A stretch of 64,000 nucleotides of DNA from Lyngbya sp. CCAP 1446/10 (GCF_026130175.1 NZ_JAIGNI010000009.1:62001-126000); one strand, 5' to 3'. Counted from the first letter of the stretch, positions 45,620 through 54,523 are shown. Program-made: numbers and translations. The notes: generated by a model not told the origin, from the letters alone.

Positions 45620-45838
45620 ATGTTCCTCGATGAACTCATCCCAGTAGTTAAAGAATTGATGCAACAGCCTCTTGCCTTTGCGGGCGGATTTTTTTCAGGC
45701 CTGCTGCGACTCAACCTTCACGAAGAGCCCGTTAGAAGCTGGATTGACGAACAAGCCGGCTCAACTTCCTACACTGCGCCCACAGCCGAACCAACCAACG
45801 GTAAAAGCACGGGGCCTCAGTCAATCTCGATCGACTAA
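45620..45838 (+). CDS. Small conserved cyanobacterial protein
   Basis: The 72-residue protein has a conserved-looking N-terminal half (MFLDELIPVVKELMQQPLAF, AGGFFSGLLRLNLHEEPVRS) with a weak hydrophobic stretch. A variable Ser/Thr/Pro-rich tail follows. AAGGAG at 45606-45611 is well placed before the ATG. I recall similar short proteins in many cyanobacteria, of unknown function. It stands alone, divergent from egtC. Confidence 0.75.
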   Translation: MFLDELIPVVKELMQQPLAFAGGFFSGLLRLNLHEEPVRSWIDEQAGSTSYTAPTAEPTNGKSTGPQSISID

Positions 45839-45901
45839 GCAACAGCGGGCGTTGCTGATTTTAGGGATGAAAATAATTTAACCTGATCTCCAAACCTTTG
45901 T

Positions 45902-45926
45902 AGAGACGCGCTACGAGTGCGTCTCT
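45902..45926. repeat. AGAGACGC/GCGTCTCT hairpin
   Basis: Perfect 8-base arms with a 9-base loop lie 63 bases after the small gene. No T-run follows, so it is more likely a dispersed palindromic repeat than a strong terminator. Confidence 0.6.
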
Positions 45927-46021
45927 GCTGATGAATTCATACTTCGAGTCAGCAACGCCCCGGAGATCTCGCTGCTAAAACCAAGATCCACGATCGGGAA
46001 TCTGGTTAACAATCGTCAGTC

Positions 46022-46468
46022 TTAGAAAGAGTAAATTCGCCCTTTTTCATCAATATAAACTGACCGATCTTGCTGAGTGCGGCCATCTGATCTGGTGATG
46101 CGAACCGTCACAAGGTTTTGCTTGGCATCAACATTATAGTCGTATTTCAAAGTTGTGCTTCCTCCTTGGACATTAATCGGAATATTTGCAATGTCGGCGG
46201 TGCGATTGCTGACGCGAACAATGATGTTTTTGCTGGCTCCGACGGGCAAGGATGACAAGCCAACACCTGATTCACCGTATTCTAGGTTTAATCCGGTTTC
46301 ATTTAACAGTCTGAGGGTAATATTGCGAGTAGTGTCAATCTGTGCTTGAGGTTGCCAGAATCCAGGTTTCATACCGCCGTCAGTTGCAGGTTGAGATAAT
46401 GCTGGATGGGGATGCAGACAGCCGAGGGCGGCGAGTATTGCTGCGGTTGCAATGATTTTTGATTTCAT
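46022..46468 (-). CDS. Secreted hypothetical protein
   Basis: ATG 46468 gives 148 residues with a signal peptide (KIIATAAILAALGCLHPHPA, cut after LSQ). A beta-rich domain follows (ITLRLLNETGLNLEYGESGV, GASKNIIVRVSNRTADIANI, VTVRITRSDGRTQQDRSVYI) ending in KGRIYSF. The frame is open 70 codons further upstream, but that part crosses repeat DNA. The pattern suggests a small periplasmic beta-sandwich; I do not recognise a family. Confidence 0.75.
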   Translation of the reverse strand: MKSKIIATAAILAALGCLHPHPALSQPATDGGMKPGFWQPQAQIDTTRNITLRLLNETGLNLEYGESGVGLSSLPVGASKNIIVRVSNRTADIANIPINVQGGSTTLKYDYNVDAKQNLVTVRITRSDGRTQQDRSVYIDEKGRIYSF

Positions 46469-46529
46469 TGTTTTTACCTTTGGGTCAAGTGTTGGTGATA
46501 TTTCTATCTTAGCTTGAAAATCGGATATT

Positions 46530-46700
46530 TTTAATTTAGAAGACCGGGCGGTTGAACCCGCATTTATACAAACAAAACCCGGATGGTGCCGGGTTGAAGA
46601 AGATCGGGCGGTTAAAATTATGTTATTTTCTTCATTCCGCGCACCATCCAGAATTCGTTTGTGTAGACACGGTTTCAACCGCCGTCTGATTTTTTTAATT
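46530..46700. repeat. Cluster of CGGTTGAACCCGC / GGTTTCAACCGCC dispersed repeats
   Basis: CGGGCGGTTGAACCCGC, GCACCATCCAG, TTTGTGTAGACACGGTTTC and AACCGCCGTC occur in a block that is echoed at 50150-50300 (GCGCACCATCCGGGTTTTGT, ATAGACGCGGTTTC). Confidence 0.75.
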
Positions 46701-46791
46701 ATTATTAACCTGCATCACAGGGGATTTAAGCCCCCGCCTTTAGGTGGATTGTTTTTAGGCTGGGGATTTAAGCCCCTGCCTAAAAACTTCG

Positions 46792-46853
46792 CTGTCAACT
46801 GTCAACTGTCAACTGTCAACTGTCAACTGTCAACTGTCAACTGTCAACTGTTA
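46792..46853. repeat. TGTCAACT heptamer array at the 3' end of the PEP-synthase-like gene
   Basis: About eight to nine perfect GTCAACT units. On the minus strand they supply the last residues (LTVDS) and the TGA stop of the gene ending at 46837. Confidence 0.95.
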
Positions 46854-49320
46854 ATATCGATCGCGCGGCTTCTAGGAGCAGGCGCTGTTCGGCACGGGCG
46901 ATCGCCCTCCAAGTCTGTTCTACAGCATCGACATTCACCGAAATAGACGAAATCCCCCACCGCACCAAGGATTCAACTATCTCAGGATACAATGCGGTCG
47001 CGTCCCCGCAGATCGAGCAAGGAATGCCCGCAGCCCTGGCCTGTCGGATTAATTGCTCGATCGCCCTCATCACTGCTCGATCGCGCCCGTTGAAACCACC
47101 TGCTACCTGTTGGGAGTTGCGGTCAATCCCTAACAAAAATTGGGCTAAATCATTGGTACCGATAGAAATTCCTTGAACTCCTGCTTTTACATAATCTGGC
47201 AATAAAAATAATACCGAAGGAACTTCCGCCATGATCCAAATTTGAAACTGAGCCGGTCGATTTTTCCAAATAGTTTCTAAGCGCTGGCGGCAGTAGACAA
47301 ACTCGTCCACAGAGCGCACGAAAGGCAACATTAAATTGAGATTTGTGTGACCTAACTCGCAGACTTTTTGAAGTACGGACAACTCCCAATCAAATAACTC
47401 CGGTTCAAAGGTATAACTGAAACTGCCGTCGGTTCCTGATTCGCGCAAATCGAGAGATCGATAAAATATTGGTCGCGGCGAAACGGCAGCCGCAAATAAA
47501 CTGAGGCAATCCGCCATGCGCGAGACAAATTCCGATTTTTGACCGTTTTGCAGCCAAACTTTAGGGTTTTGACAGTCCAAAGCTTCCAATGCCATCAATT
47601 CCGATCGCAATAATCCGATGCCGTCGATGGGCAAATTTCTGAGGCGATCGATCGAACTCGTTTGGCTGACATTAACTAGCAGTTGAGTCCCCGTTGGCGC
47701 AACAGATTCGGCAGACTCAGGCTGGCGAGATTTAGACGCGGGATTGGACGATCGATCTGATGTTGAAAATTGGTAATTAGCTATTGACATTTCTGCTGCT
47801 GTAGTGTAATTTTCTGGATTTTTTCCTAGTTCCCGAAGTCGATCGCCATCTGGTTCGGCGGTGGCAAAAACCTGTCCGCTATCGCCGTCTACCAACACCC
47901 AATCGCCAGTCTCGATCGCCCTCGTGGCCCCAGCAACTCCCACAACGGCAGGAATCCCCAATTCTCTCGCTAAAATAGCGCCGTGCCCTGTCATGCCTCC
48001 TTGTTCCACAACCACCCCAGCAGCAAGTTTCAGCCAAGGCAGCCAGTGCGGCTCGATTGTGCGGGCTACCAAAATGCCTCCGGCTAAGAATTGGGTGTTT
48101 TCTGGGTGAGAATTCGTCATAACTTGGGCAATTGCTTCGGCTTTTCCTGATGCTGCACCCAAACCTCTGAGAATCGCAGGATTTCTGGCTGGGGCGATCG
48201 CATTTTCCCGTACCGACGCGATTTTTTCCGCTTTCAAAAGACGAACTTGAGTAAAATAAAACTGCGGTTCGTCATTGTTTTCTGTCTCGCTGATTGTCCA
48301 CTGCAAAATTAAATCAGAGTCAACTCCTGCGACAACTTTTTTGCTCAATTTAATAATTTTTTGCAGTTGCGATTCCTCTAAAACATATTCAGCTTGTGAT
48401 TCCTCGCCCAGCGCCAAAACTTCCAGGCAACTGTCAGCAAAATCAGGAATTAGAAATGGAGAATCGGGGATTGGAAAAGCAGCAAAATTCCCAATATGCG
48501 TTTTTTCCCTCGGCTTGATTTCATCAGCTTTGAGATTATATGCTAATGTTTTGTAACCGAGCCGCTGGAATTTAACCGCACCTGTTTCTGACTGTACTTC
48601 ATAGTAATCAGGTATAGTTTCTCCCCTAGCGAGGGACATTCCCAAACCGCTAGTGGCTTGGATTTCCCATGCTGCGCCGGCATTAGTTTTCACCTCACCT
48701 GTGGCGATTGCTCCTTGAAGCGGCTGCACCAAAACTGCGGGATTGATTTGCTGTATTTCCATGCCGCACCGCTGCCAGTAAAATAGACTTCGGGCTCTGA
48801 AGATTTCTGCCCAGGCTCGTTTTAGTCCGGCCTCAATGGATTCTGGTTCGGCGCGTACTGCGTGAGATTCCAGGATTCCGGCTGTTTTCGGGCTCCTGGA
48901 AGTCAGGGAAGGGCGAAAAATCAAGGCTTGGGAGTTGAGAGTACCAACCGCAGACTCTAGGTTGGAGAGCAGTGCCTCTGGCAGTTTGGTGGTAAGGATT
49001 TGGTGGCGGATGCTGCGGGCGATCGATTGCAGTTGTCTGGGTTCATCGACGTTCAAGTGTAGCGAAGAGTGGGGCCAGTCGGCAAACAGCGGTTCTAGCC
49101 AGTCGATCGACTCTAAAAACTGCCAAAATGTTGTAGCCGGCACGACAAAACCCGGTACAACTGGATGATTTTGGGCGAGCAAACAGCTCAAGTAAAATGC
49201 TTTTTCTCCCACTGCATCTCGGTCTGAAGGTTGAATTTTGTCTAGCCAGTAGAGGTTTGTCACGCTGCGATCCTGTTCTTGGAAACTGATTGAATTTTGA
49301 TAGTTTTTCCGATTAATCAC
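46837..49320 (-). CDS. PEP synthase / pyruvate,water dikinase-like protein
   Basis: The 827-residue protein has three parts: a divergent ATP-grasp-like region (about 20-330), with VGEKAFYLSCL and RPSLTSRSPKTAG where the classical motif is VRSSATAEDL; a swivelling phospho-His domain with GGMTGHGAILARELGIPAVVG (catalytic His); and a C-terminal PEP-binding barrel with GISIGTNDLAQFLLGIDR and CSICGDATALYPE. The latter two look functional, while the ATP-binding part is unusual, so the true phosphoryl donor is unclear. The start is GTG 49320 or, equally plausible, GTG 49263 just before TNLYWLDKI. The stop comes from a heptamer array. It is divergent from comF. Confidence 0.82.
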   Translation of the reverse strand: MINRKNYQNSISFQEQDRSVTNLYWLDKIQPSDRDAVGEKAFYLSCLLAQNHPVVPGFVVPATTFWQFLESIDWLEPLFADWPHSSLHLNVDEPRQLQSIARSIRHQILTTKLPEALLSNLESAVGTLNSQALIFRPSLTSRSPKTAGILESHAVRAEPESIEAGLKRAWAEIFRARSLFYWQRCGMEIQQINPAVLVQPLQGAIATGEVKTNAGAAWEIQATSGLGMSLARGETIPDYYEVQSETGAVKFQRLGYKTLAYNLKADEIKPREKTHIGNFAAFPIPDSPFLIPDFADSCLEVLALGEESQAEYVLEESQLQKIIKLSKKVVAGVDSDLILQWTISETENNDEPQFYFTQVRLLKAEKIASVRENAIAPARNPAILRGLGAASGKAEAIAQVMTNSHPENTQFLAGGILVARTIEPHWLPWLKLAAGVVVEQGGMTGHGAILARELGIPAVVGVAGATRAIETGDWVLVDGDSGQVFATAEPDGDRLRELGKNPENYTTAAEMSIANYQFSTSDRSSNPASKSRQPESAESVAPTGTQLLVNVSQTSSIDRLRNLPIDGIGLLRSELMALEALDCQNPKVWLQNGQKSEFVSRMADCLSLFAAAVSPRPIFYRSLDLRESGTDGSFSYTFEPELFDWELSVLQKVCELGHTNLNLMLPFVRSVDEFVYCRQRLETIWKNRPAQFQIWIMAEVPSVLFLLPDYVKAGVQGISIGTNDLAQFLLGIDRNSQQVAGGFNGRDRAVMRAIEQLIRQARAAGIPCSICGDATALYPEIVESLVRWGISSISVNVDAVEQTWRAIARAEQRLLLEAARSILTVDS

Positions 49321-49336
49321 TTACCACAATTTTAGG

Positions 49337-50032
49337 ATGAACAACCGAAAATGGACGGGATTGGTCAAATCTTTTCTCAATCTATTTCTTAAGGCTAACT
49401 GTCCTCTTTGTCAGCGATCGGCTGCCGAAGAGTTTTGTCCCTACTGCCACAAGCAACTTCAGCGATGTCAGTTAGCCGATCCAGGTCGATTTTGGGATTC
49501 AGAGCAGCGGGTTTTTGTGTGGGGCGAGTACGGCGGGACTCTCAAACGGGCGATCGCAGCTTTGAAATATGACGGTAATCCACAATTAGCGAAACCCCTC
49601 GGCGGCTGGCTGGCAGAATCTTGGCTAAGTTTTCCCGAATTAGCTATTGACAATTTAACAGTTGTACCAATTCCTCTGCACAAAGAAAAGCTCAAGGAGC
49701 GTGGTTTTAACCAGGCGGAACTTTTGGCTGAAAGTTTTTGCGAGTTGACTGGTTTGCCTTTGCAGCGGCACGGTTTGGAGCGTGTGAAAAATACTCAGGC
49801 TTTATTCGCTCTGACACCACAGCAACGAAAAGCTGAAATGAAAGATGCTTTAAGTTTGGGCAAAGATTTTCGCCGCCGTCTCCCGCGCGATCGAGTTTTG
49901 TTAGTTGATGATATTTACACTAGCGGTACTACCGTGAAGTCGGCAATTCAAATATTGAAACAGTCGGGAATTTCGGTTTATGGAACTGTGGCACTTGCAA
50001 GTCCGAATAAGAGCGATCGTTCATTCAGTTGA
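49337..50032 (+). CDS. ComF-family phosphoribosyltransferase-like protein
   Basis: The 231-residue protein begins with a double zinc-knuckle (CPLCQRSAAEEFCPYCHK) and ends with a type I phosphoribosyltransferase domain whose PRPP loop reads VLLVDDIYTSGTTVKSA. NLTVVPIPLHKEKLKERGFNQA is the other family signature. ComF proteins assist uptake of single-stranded DNA in natural transformation, which many cyanobacteria perform; this role is inferred from the family. The TGA stop (50030-50032) is the first unit of a TTGACAG array. Confidence 0.92.
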   Translation: MNNRKWTGLVKSFLNLFLKANCPLCQRSAAEEFCPYCHKQLQRCQLADPGRFWDSEQRVFVWGEYGGTLKRAIAALKYDGNPQLAKPLGGWLAESWLSFPELAIDNLTVVPIPLHKEKLKERGFNQAELLAESFCELTGLPLQRHGLERVKNTQALFALTPQQRKAEMKDALSLGKDFRRRLPRDRVLLVDDIYTSGTTVKSAIQILKQSGISVYGTVALASPNKSDRSFS

Positions 50033-50056
50033 CAGTTGACAGTTGACAGTTGACAG
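50027..50056. repeat. TTGACAG heptamer array at the comF stop
   Basis: About four perfect units; the first supplies the TGA of comF. Confidence 0.95.
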
Positions 50057-50149
50057 CACTTTACTTTACGTCCGAGGATTGAAGCAATGAATAGTCTGAT
50101 TTTAATTTCTCACCTTTAGGGGTTCCGGCTTTAAACCAATTCTTTCTGG

Positions 50150-50300
50150 TAAGAAAAGACGTACGGTTTCAACCGCTTCTTGTCAAACGATGTCCGAGCG
50201 AGCGAGGGACTAAAAAAAATAACACATTAACCACCAGGTATTTAACCCGCGCACCATCCGGGTTTTGTTTCTATAGACGCGGTTTCTAACCGCCGGATCT
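50150..50300. repeat. GGTTTCAACCGC-family repeat block
   Basis: Copies include TACGGTTTCAACCGCTTC, a TCAAACGATGTCCGAGCG segment shared with 28062-28120, and GACGCGGTTTCTAACCGCCG at the right end. That last copy also provides the stop codon of the 2H phosphoesterase gene on the minus strand. Confidence 0.8.
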
Positions 50301-50831
50301 TCTGATATTCCAGCGGCTGCCGTCGTGCATCAACAAAGTTAAGGCCGCAGCGGTAAACTCAAAGTGGATCTCACGCCCTGCAAATTCCAACCAAGCCGCT
50401 TGAAAATTCTCCTGAGTTAAATCGCGAAACGCTACTGTCATGTGCGGTACAAATGGGCGAGTCTGAGAAAGTCGATCGACAATTCCCAAATTTGCCTCCA
50501 AATAACTCATCAAATCTTGTTGCATCTCCAGCAATGCCGGCGATTTGACAACATCAACATAAATGACGCGGGGATCGAAAGCCGCAAAACCGGATAGAGT
50601 AACGAGAATTGGCAGCCGATTTGCAGCAAAGGCCTTTAAACTTTCCTCCAACTTCGGTACATCCGCCGCCAGCCATTCAAAAGGAGGTTGCAGCGTGATG
50701 TGGGGCGGCGAATTCAATGCACCGCGAGTATTGTAGTGTTCCGCAAAATACAGTTTGATCTCAGTAATCTGCTGTTCAATATCGAGAGGTGGCACTAAAG
50801 CAATAAAAAATCGCTGTTTTGACTGGTTCAT
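50286..50831 (-). CDS. 2'-5' RNA ligase / 2H phosphoesterase family protein
   Basis: The protein of about 181 residues has the two HxT/S motifs of 2H phosphoesterases, PPHITLQPPF and VPHMTVAFRDL, in the usual spacing. It begins MNQSKQRFFIALVPPLDIEQ, typical for LigT/ThpR-like proteins. These act on 2',3'-cyclic phosphates or 2'-5' linkages in RNA. I use ATG 50831; the longer frame begins in unrelated sequence. The C-terminus RRSGG and the TAG stop come from a GGCGGTTAGAAACCGC dispersed repeat. Confidence 0.9.
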   Translation of the reverse strand: MNQSKQRFFIALVPPLDIEQQITEIKLYFAEHYNTRGALNSPPHITLQPPFEWLAADVPKLEESLKAFAANRLPILVTLSGFAAFDPRVIYVDVVKSPALLEMQQDLMSYLEANLGIVDRLSQTRPFVPHMTVAFRDLTQENFQAAWLEFAGREIHFEFTAAALTLLMHDGSRWNIRRSGG

Positions 50832-50966
50832 AGGATAACATCGCAGTGAGGAAGGAATGGCGGAGTACGGGCGATCGAGTATTTGCTCAATGCTCGGTAC
50901 CAAAACCTCCATTCCCAATCTACAATCCCCAATCTAAAATCTAAAATCTAAAATCCAAAATAAAAA

Positions 50967-51233
50967 ATGCCTTGGTTTGTCAAAATTGAACAAGGAATTG
51001 TGGAAAAGCCTGTCTTTGACCAATATGTGCCAGCTCACAGAGCTTATGTCCGAGAGTTGATTTCTAAAGGACACCGAGCGAAAACTGGCTACTGGGCGAG
51101 GCGGGGCGGCGGTATGTTGATGTTTGAGGCGGGTTCTATGGATGAAGCAAAGGCGATCGTCGCTGAAGACCCGCTGGTGAAGAACGGTTGCGTTATTTAT
51201 GAAATTTATCACTGGTGTGTGGTTGAAGAATAA
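50967..51233 (+). CDS. YciI-like protein
   Basis: The 88-residue protein has the compact alpha/beta pattern of YciI-like (dimeric ferredoxin-like) proteins: PWFVKIEQGIVEKPVFDQYV, HRAYVRELISKGHRAKTGYW and the acidic FEAGSMDEAKAIVAEDPLVK. Family members may be small enzymes or regulators; the substrate is unknown. A short CTAAAAT tandem run (about 50930-50956) lies just before its start. Confidence 0.85.
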   Translation: MPWFVKIEQGIVEKPVFDQYVPAHRAYVRELISKGHRAKTGYWARRGGGMLMFEAGSMDEAKAIVAEDPLVKNGCVIYEIYHWCVVEE

Positions 51234-51243
51234 ATAACTGTGT

Positions 51244-51249
51244 TATACT
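51244..51249 (+). promoter_or_regulatory. -10 element of the SRP RNA promoter
   Basis: TATACT lies seven bases before the expected 5' end of the SRP RNA. A weak TTGAAG at 51223-51228 could be the -35, though the 15-base spacing is short. Confidence 0.5.
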
Positions 51250-51256
51250 CATAAAT

Positions 51257-51350
51257 GAACTGGCCCCACGCGATTCCAACGCCCAAATTTTGTCAGGACC
51301 GGAAGGTAGCAGCAACACGGGATGCTTGTAATAGGCGTGGTCTCCGGTTC
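51257..51350 (+). ncRNA. ffs: Signal recognition particle RNA (4.5S type)
   Basis: The conserved apical loop core GTCAGGACCGGAAGGTAGCAG and GGGATGCTTG are present. The ends GAACTGGCCCCACGC and GCGTGGTCTCCGGTTC pair into the long hairpin of bacterial small SRP RNA. The RNA binds Ffh and directs membrane-protein targeting. Ends are estimated from pairing, within a few bases. Confidence 0.93.
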
Positions 51351-51376
51351 ACCCAGTTTTATGAGGTATAGCTCCT

Positions 51377-51757
51377 ATGCCTGGTTTCGGAGATATTTTA
51401 CAGAAAGCAGTTTACCTTGGTGTCGGGCTAGCTTCCTACGCTGGAGAAAAAGCAGGCAGCAAGTTAACTGAATTACGCACTGAAGCCCAAAAGCTGGCAG
51501 ATGAATTAGTCAAGCGTGGCGAAATGTCAACGGAAGAAGCACGTCGCTTTGTTGATGATATGGTGCAACAAGCTCAGCAGCAGCCACCCGTAGAATCGGC
51601 TAGGGAAGAAAAACCGGCTGAACCTCGGCGGATTGAAATTGTTTCTGAGGAAGAAGATGTTTCTGCAAAAGAAACTAAAGAAACTGGTGGCGTAGACAAG
51701 CTCCGCGAACAAGTGCAGAATTTACAAGACGAATTGCGGCGTCTGAAGCAAGATTAA
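51377..51757 (+). CDS. Phasin-like coiled-coil protein
   Basis: The 126-residue protein has a hydrophobic N-terminal helix (FGDILQKAVYLGVGLASYAG) and a long charged helical region (KLTELRTEAQKLADELVKRG, EEARRFVDDMVQQAQQQPP). A Glu/Lys-rich linker and a C-terminal coiled coil follow (KLREQVQNLQDELRRLKQD). This is the pattern of small phasin/PhaF-like helical proteins conserved in cyanobacteria, of uncertain role. It directly follows the SRP RNA and may share its transcript. A strong terminator follows. Confidence 0.75.
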   Translation: MPGFGDILQKAVYLGVGLASYAGEKAGSKLTELRTEAQKLADELVKRGEMSTEEARRFVDDMVQQAQQQPPVESAREEKPAEPRRIEIVSEEEDVSAKETKETGGVDKLREQVQNLQDELRRLKQD

Positions 51758-51780
51758 GCTACAAAAAGCTCGCAAAGCAC

Positions 51781-51818
51781 AAAGGGAACTCAGGATAATA
51801 CTCTTGAGTTCCCTTTTT
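51781..51818 (+). terminator. Rho-independent terminator
   Basis: AAAGGGAACTCA and its near-complement TTGAGTTCCCTTTTT enclose an 11-base loop and end in a T-run, 24 bases after the phasin-like gene. Confidence 0.9.
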
Positions 51819-51950
51819 GAATATCTCCTCTGTCAGATGTGGACGGATATACCGCAATAGGTAATAGAATTGAGAGTAGGTGCAAGCACTTCACATGAGG
51901 CTGGCTGCACCTGTCTGTAAAATATTTTGTAATAGCAAGCTGTCAAATTC

Positions 51951-52394
51951 ATGGAAGATTGGTCTAAAGATTTTTTTGAAGTAATGGAAAATGCTGTCTC
52001 TGAAGTAGAGCATTTTTTCACCGACATGAGCGAAGAGTTTGTCGAAATGCTGGACATTTTGGCTCATATTTCGGAAGAGTTTACAGAACAAGTACAAAAT
52101 AACCTGATTAGTGAAGTTGACGGTTATTTAAATGAATTCGATGGTTATTTAAATGAATTTCTCGAACCGATAATTGAAATTTGCCGGGACTTTGACCCGG
52201 AGTTTGATGAGATAGATTTGTCGATGGTGACTTATGTAGACCCTTCGCCGACTCAGCATCCGGTTTGTCGCGGTTGTACTAACTATCACGGTCAAGTTTA
52301 CGGCGGAAATTTGTTGGTTTGTGCGATGCACCCTACTGGTGTGGAATCGGAGAGTTGTCAGGATTGGGAAGGTGACAGCGACGTGAATTTATAA
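51951..52394 (+). CDS. Acidic hypothetical protein with C-terminal cysteine cluster
   Basis: The first 100 residues are highly acidic and helical (MEDWSKDFFEVMENAVSEVE, FFTDMSEEFVEMLDILAHIS). They include a near-perfect tandem duplication, DGYLNEFDGYLNEF. The last 45 residues contain four or five Cys/His positions (HPVCRGCTNYHG, LLVCAMHPTGV, SESCQDWEG) that could bind metal or a cluster. I have no name for this family; the Cys module looks conserved in cyanobacteria. The next gene follows after 24 bases. Confidence 0.75.
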   Translation: MEDWSKDFFEVMENAVSEVEHFFTDMSEEFVEMLDILAHISEEFTEQVQNNLISEVDGYLNEFDGYLNEFLEPIIEICRDFDPEFDEIDLSMVTYVDPSPTQHPVCRGCTNYHGQVYGGNLLVCAMHPTGVESESCQDWEGDSDVNL

Positions 52395-52418
52395 GAGTTT
52401 TTGAGGGTTTAATCGCTT

Positions 52419-52988
52419 ATGTTAACGTCAATTCAGTCTCCGTCAAAAATTTCTCTGAAAGAGTTTCTGCTGCTTCCAGAAACTAAGCCGGCTAGCGAGT
52501 ATTTTGATGGTCAAATTTATCAAAAAGCTATGCCGCAAGGAAAACATAGTACATTACAATTTGAGTTCCCATCTGTAATTAATCGAATTGGAAAACCGCA
52601 GAAGTTGGCTTATGCGTTTCCAGAATTGCGCTGCTCTTTTGGTGGACGTTCTATTGTTCCAGATATCGCAGTATTCGAGTGGCAGCGCATTCCTCTAAAT
52701 TCTCAGGGAGAAATAGAAAATAGGTTTGAACTTGCGCCCGATTGGATAATTGAGATTTTATCGCCGGATCAAAGTTCAACTCGCGTGATTAATAAAATTC
52801 TATTTTGCCTCAAAAATAAGACTAAATTGGGTTGGCTGATTGACCCGGAAGAAAGATTAGTCATTGTTTTTAAACCGCAGCAGGAACCTGAGATTAAAGA
52901 AAATGAAGATGTTTTACCAGTGCTGGATGCGTTGTTTGGTTTGCAATTGTCGGCGGCAAATTTGTTTGAGCTGTTAAGTTTTAGTTGA
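52419..52988 (+). CDS. Uma2 family putative endonuclease
   Basis: The 189-residue protein has the Uma2 order: FLLLPETKPASEYFDGQIYQ, RSIVPDIAVFEWQRIP, the catalytic-type DWIIEILSPDQSSTRVINKI and GWLIDPEERLVIVFKP. It is one of three Uma2 genes in the window and stands 51 bases before the Dnd-type helicase gene on the same strand. Confidence 0.9.
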   Translation: MLTSIQSPSKISLKEFLLLPETKPASEYFDGQIYQKAMPQGKHSTLQFEFPSVINRIGKPQKLAYAFPELRCSFGGRSIVPDIAVFEWQRIPLNSQGEIENRFELAPDWIIEILSPDQSSTRVINKILFCLKNKTKLGWLIDPEERLVIVFKPQQEPEIKENEDVLPVLDALFGLQLSAANLFELLSFS

Positions 52989-53039
52989 ATATGAGTTACA
53001 GTTGAATCAGGGTAATTTTGCATCTAACGGCATTTAAAG

Positions 53040-54431
53040 GTGAATCACTCCACAGCCAATAATTCGCAATTTGGGTTTCCGAGGATACCGCCATCGCTGC
53101 AATTGCGGCCGTATCAGCAAGCGGCGGTTGATAATTGGTTTGCAAATCAGGGACGCGGTACGCTGAAGATGGCGACGGGTAGTGGCAAGACGATTACTGC
53201 ACTTGCGATCGCCACTGAATTATACAATAAAATTAACCTGCAAGTCCTCCTCGTAATTTGCCCCTACTGCCACCTGGTGAATCAGTGGGCGCGCGAATCG
53301 GAAAAATTTTGTTTGAAACCTATTTTGGCTTTTGAAAACGCCAGTAGTTGGCAAAATAAGCTGGATCGGGGTTTGTATAAAGTGCGAGCGGGCGAGGGAA
53401 TATTTCTGACAATTATAACTACAAACGCTACACTAATGTCCGATAGTTTGCAGTCTCAACTGCGCTATTTCCCAGAAAAAACCCTAATTATTGGAGACGA
53501 AGTTCACAACTTAGGTGCACCCCGTTTAGGACAAAGTTTGCCGCGGAATATTGGACTACGCCTCGCCCTTTCTGCTACCCCAGAAAGACACTTTGACGAA
53601 GAGGGAACCGAGTCTATTTTAGATTATTTCGGCCCAGTGTTGCAACCCGAACTCACCTTAGCCGATGCCATCCGCCAAAAAGCATTAGTACATTATTTAT
53701 ACTATCCGATTTTAGTAGAATTAACCGAATCAGAAACCCGCAAATATTCCTACTTAACTAAAAAAATTGGCTGGGCGCTGTGGGGCGATGAAAAAGTAGA
53801 ACCAAACGATGCTTTAACAACTTTATTAATGCAGCGGGCCAGGTTAATTGGGGCGGCGGCTAATAAATTAACAGCTTTGCGAGAACTAATGATCCACCGT
53901 CTCGACACAGCCCATACATTATTTTACTGCGGCGATGGTGCGATCGAAGCAGGTGTGCGCCGAAGTAACAACCGCCAACTAACAGAAACCGCGAAATTAT
54001 TGGGTTCAGAATTAGGCTATCGAGTCAATACTTATACGGCGGCGACTCCTTTAGCAGAAAGAGAACGATTGCGCCAACAATTTGAGAGTGGAGAATTGCA
54101 AGGTTTAGTCGCGATTCGGTGTTTGGATGAAGGCGTTGATATTCCAGCAATTCGCCATGCTGTAATTTTAGCAAGTAGCAGCAATCCGCGCCAGTTTATT
54201 CAGCGCCGAGGACGTATTTTGCGGCCGCATCCGGGGAAGGAAAGGGCAACTTTATTTGATATGATTGTTTTACCTCCAGATTTGGGTCGAGAAAGCTTAG
54301 AAGTTGAGCGCAATCTGCTGCGAAAAGAGTTGAAGCGGTTTTTGGAATTTGCTGATTTGGCTGACAATGCTGGGGAAGCTAGGGTGAAATTGCTGCAAAT
54401 TCAGAGGCGTTACGGATTGTTAGATATTTGA
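53040..54431 (+). CDS. SF2 helicase, DNA phosphorothioation-dependent restriction type
   Basis: The 463-residue superfamily 2 protein has LQLRPYQQAAVDNWF, Walker A MATGSGKT (residues 44-51), a DEVH-type box (IIGDEVHNLG), LALSATPERH and motif VI QFIQRRGRILRPHPGK. Its size, its motif set and a DndD gene nearby fit the restriction protein family linked to dnd operons (TIGR04095, remembered, not searched). It would act against DNA lacking phosphorothioate marks. It starts with GTG 53040. If the Dnd link is wrong it is still a DNA-dependent ATPase. Confidence 0.78.
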   Translation: MNHSTANNSQFGFPRIPPSLQLRPYQQAAVDNWFANQGRGTLKMATGSGKTITALAIATELYNKINLQVLLVICPYCHLVNQWARESEKFCLKPILAFENASSWQNKLDRGLYKVRAGEGIFLTIITTNATLMSDSLQSQLRYFPEKTLIIGDEVHNLGAPRLGQSLPRNIGLRLALSATPERHFDEEGTESILDYFGPVLQPELTLADAIRQKALVHYLYYPILVELTESETRKYSYLTKKIGWALWGDEKVEPNDALTTLLMQRARLIGAAANKLTALRELMIHRLDTAHTLFYCGDGAIEAGVRRSNNRQLTETAKLLGSELGYRVNTYTAATPLAERERLRQQFESGELQGLVAIRCLDEGVDIPAIRHAVILASSSNPRQFIQRRGRILRPHPGKERATLFDMIVLPPDLGRESLEVERNLLRKELKRFLEFADLADNAGEARVKLLQIQRRYGLLDI

Positions 54432-54523
54432 CATTTATTCAGGTTCGGTTTATCTTAAAAAGATAGAATTATTTTATTGCAGTTTGAGTTGCTAGTTTCG
54501 TTAGCGATCGCACTTACGAACTC

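Noticed and set aside
45902-45926. Hairpin after the 72-residue gene as a terminator
   Set aside because: No T-run follows; retained only as a palindromic repeat.
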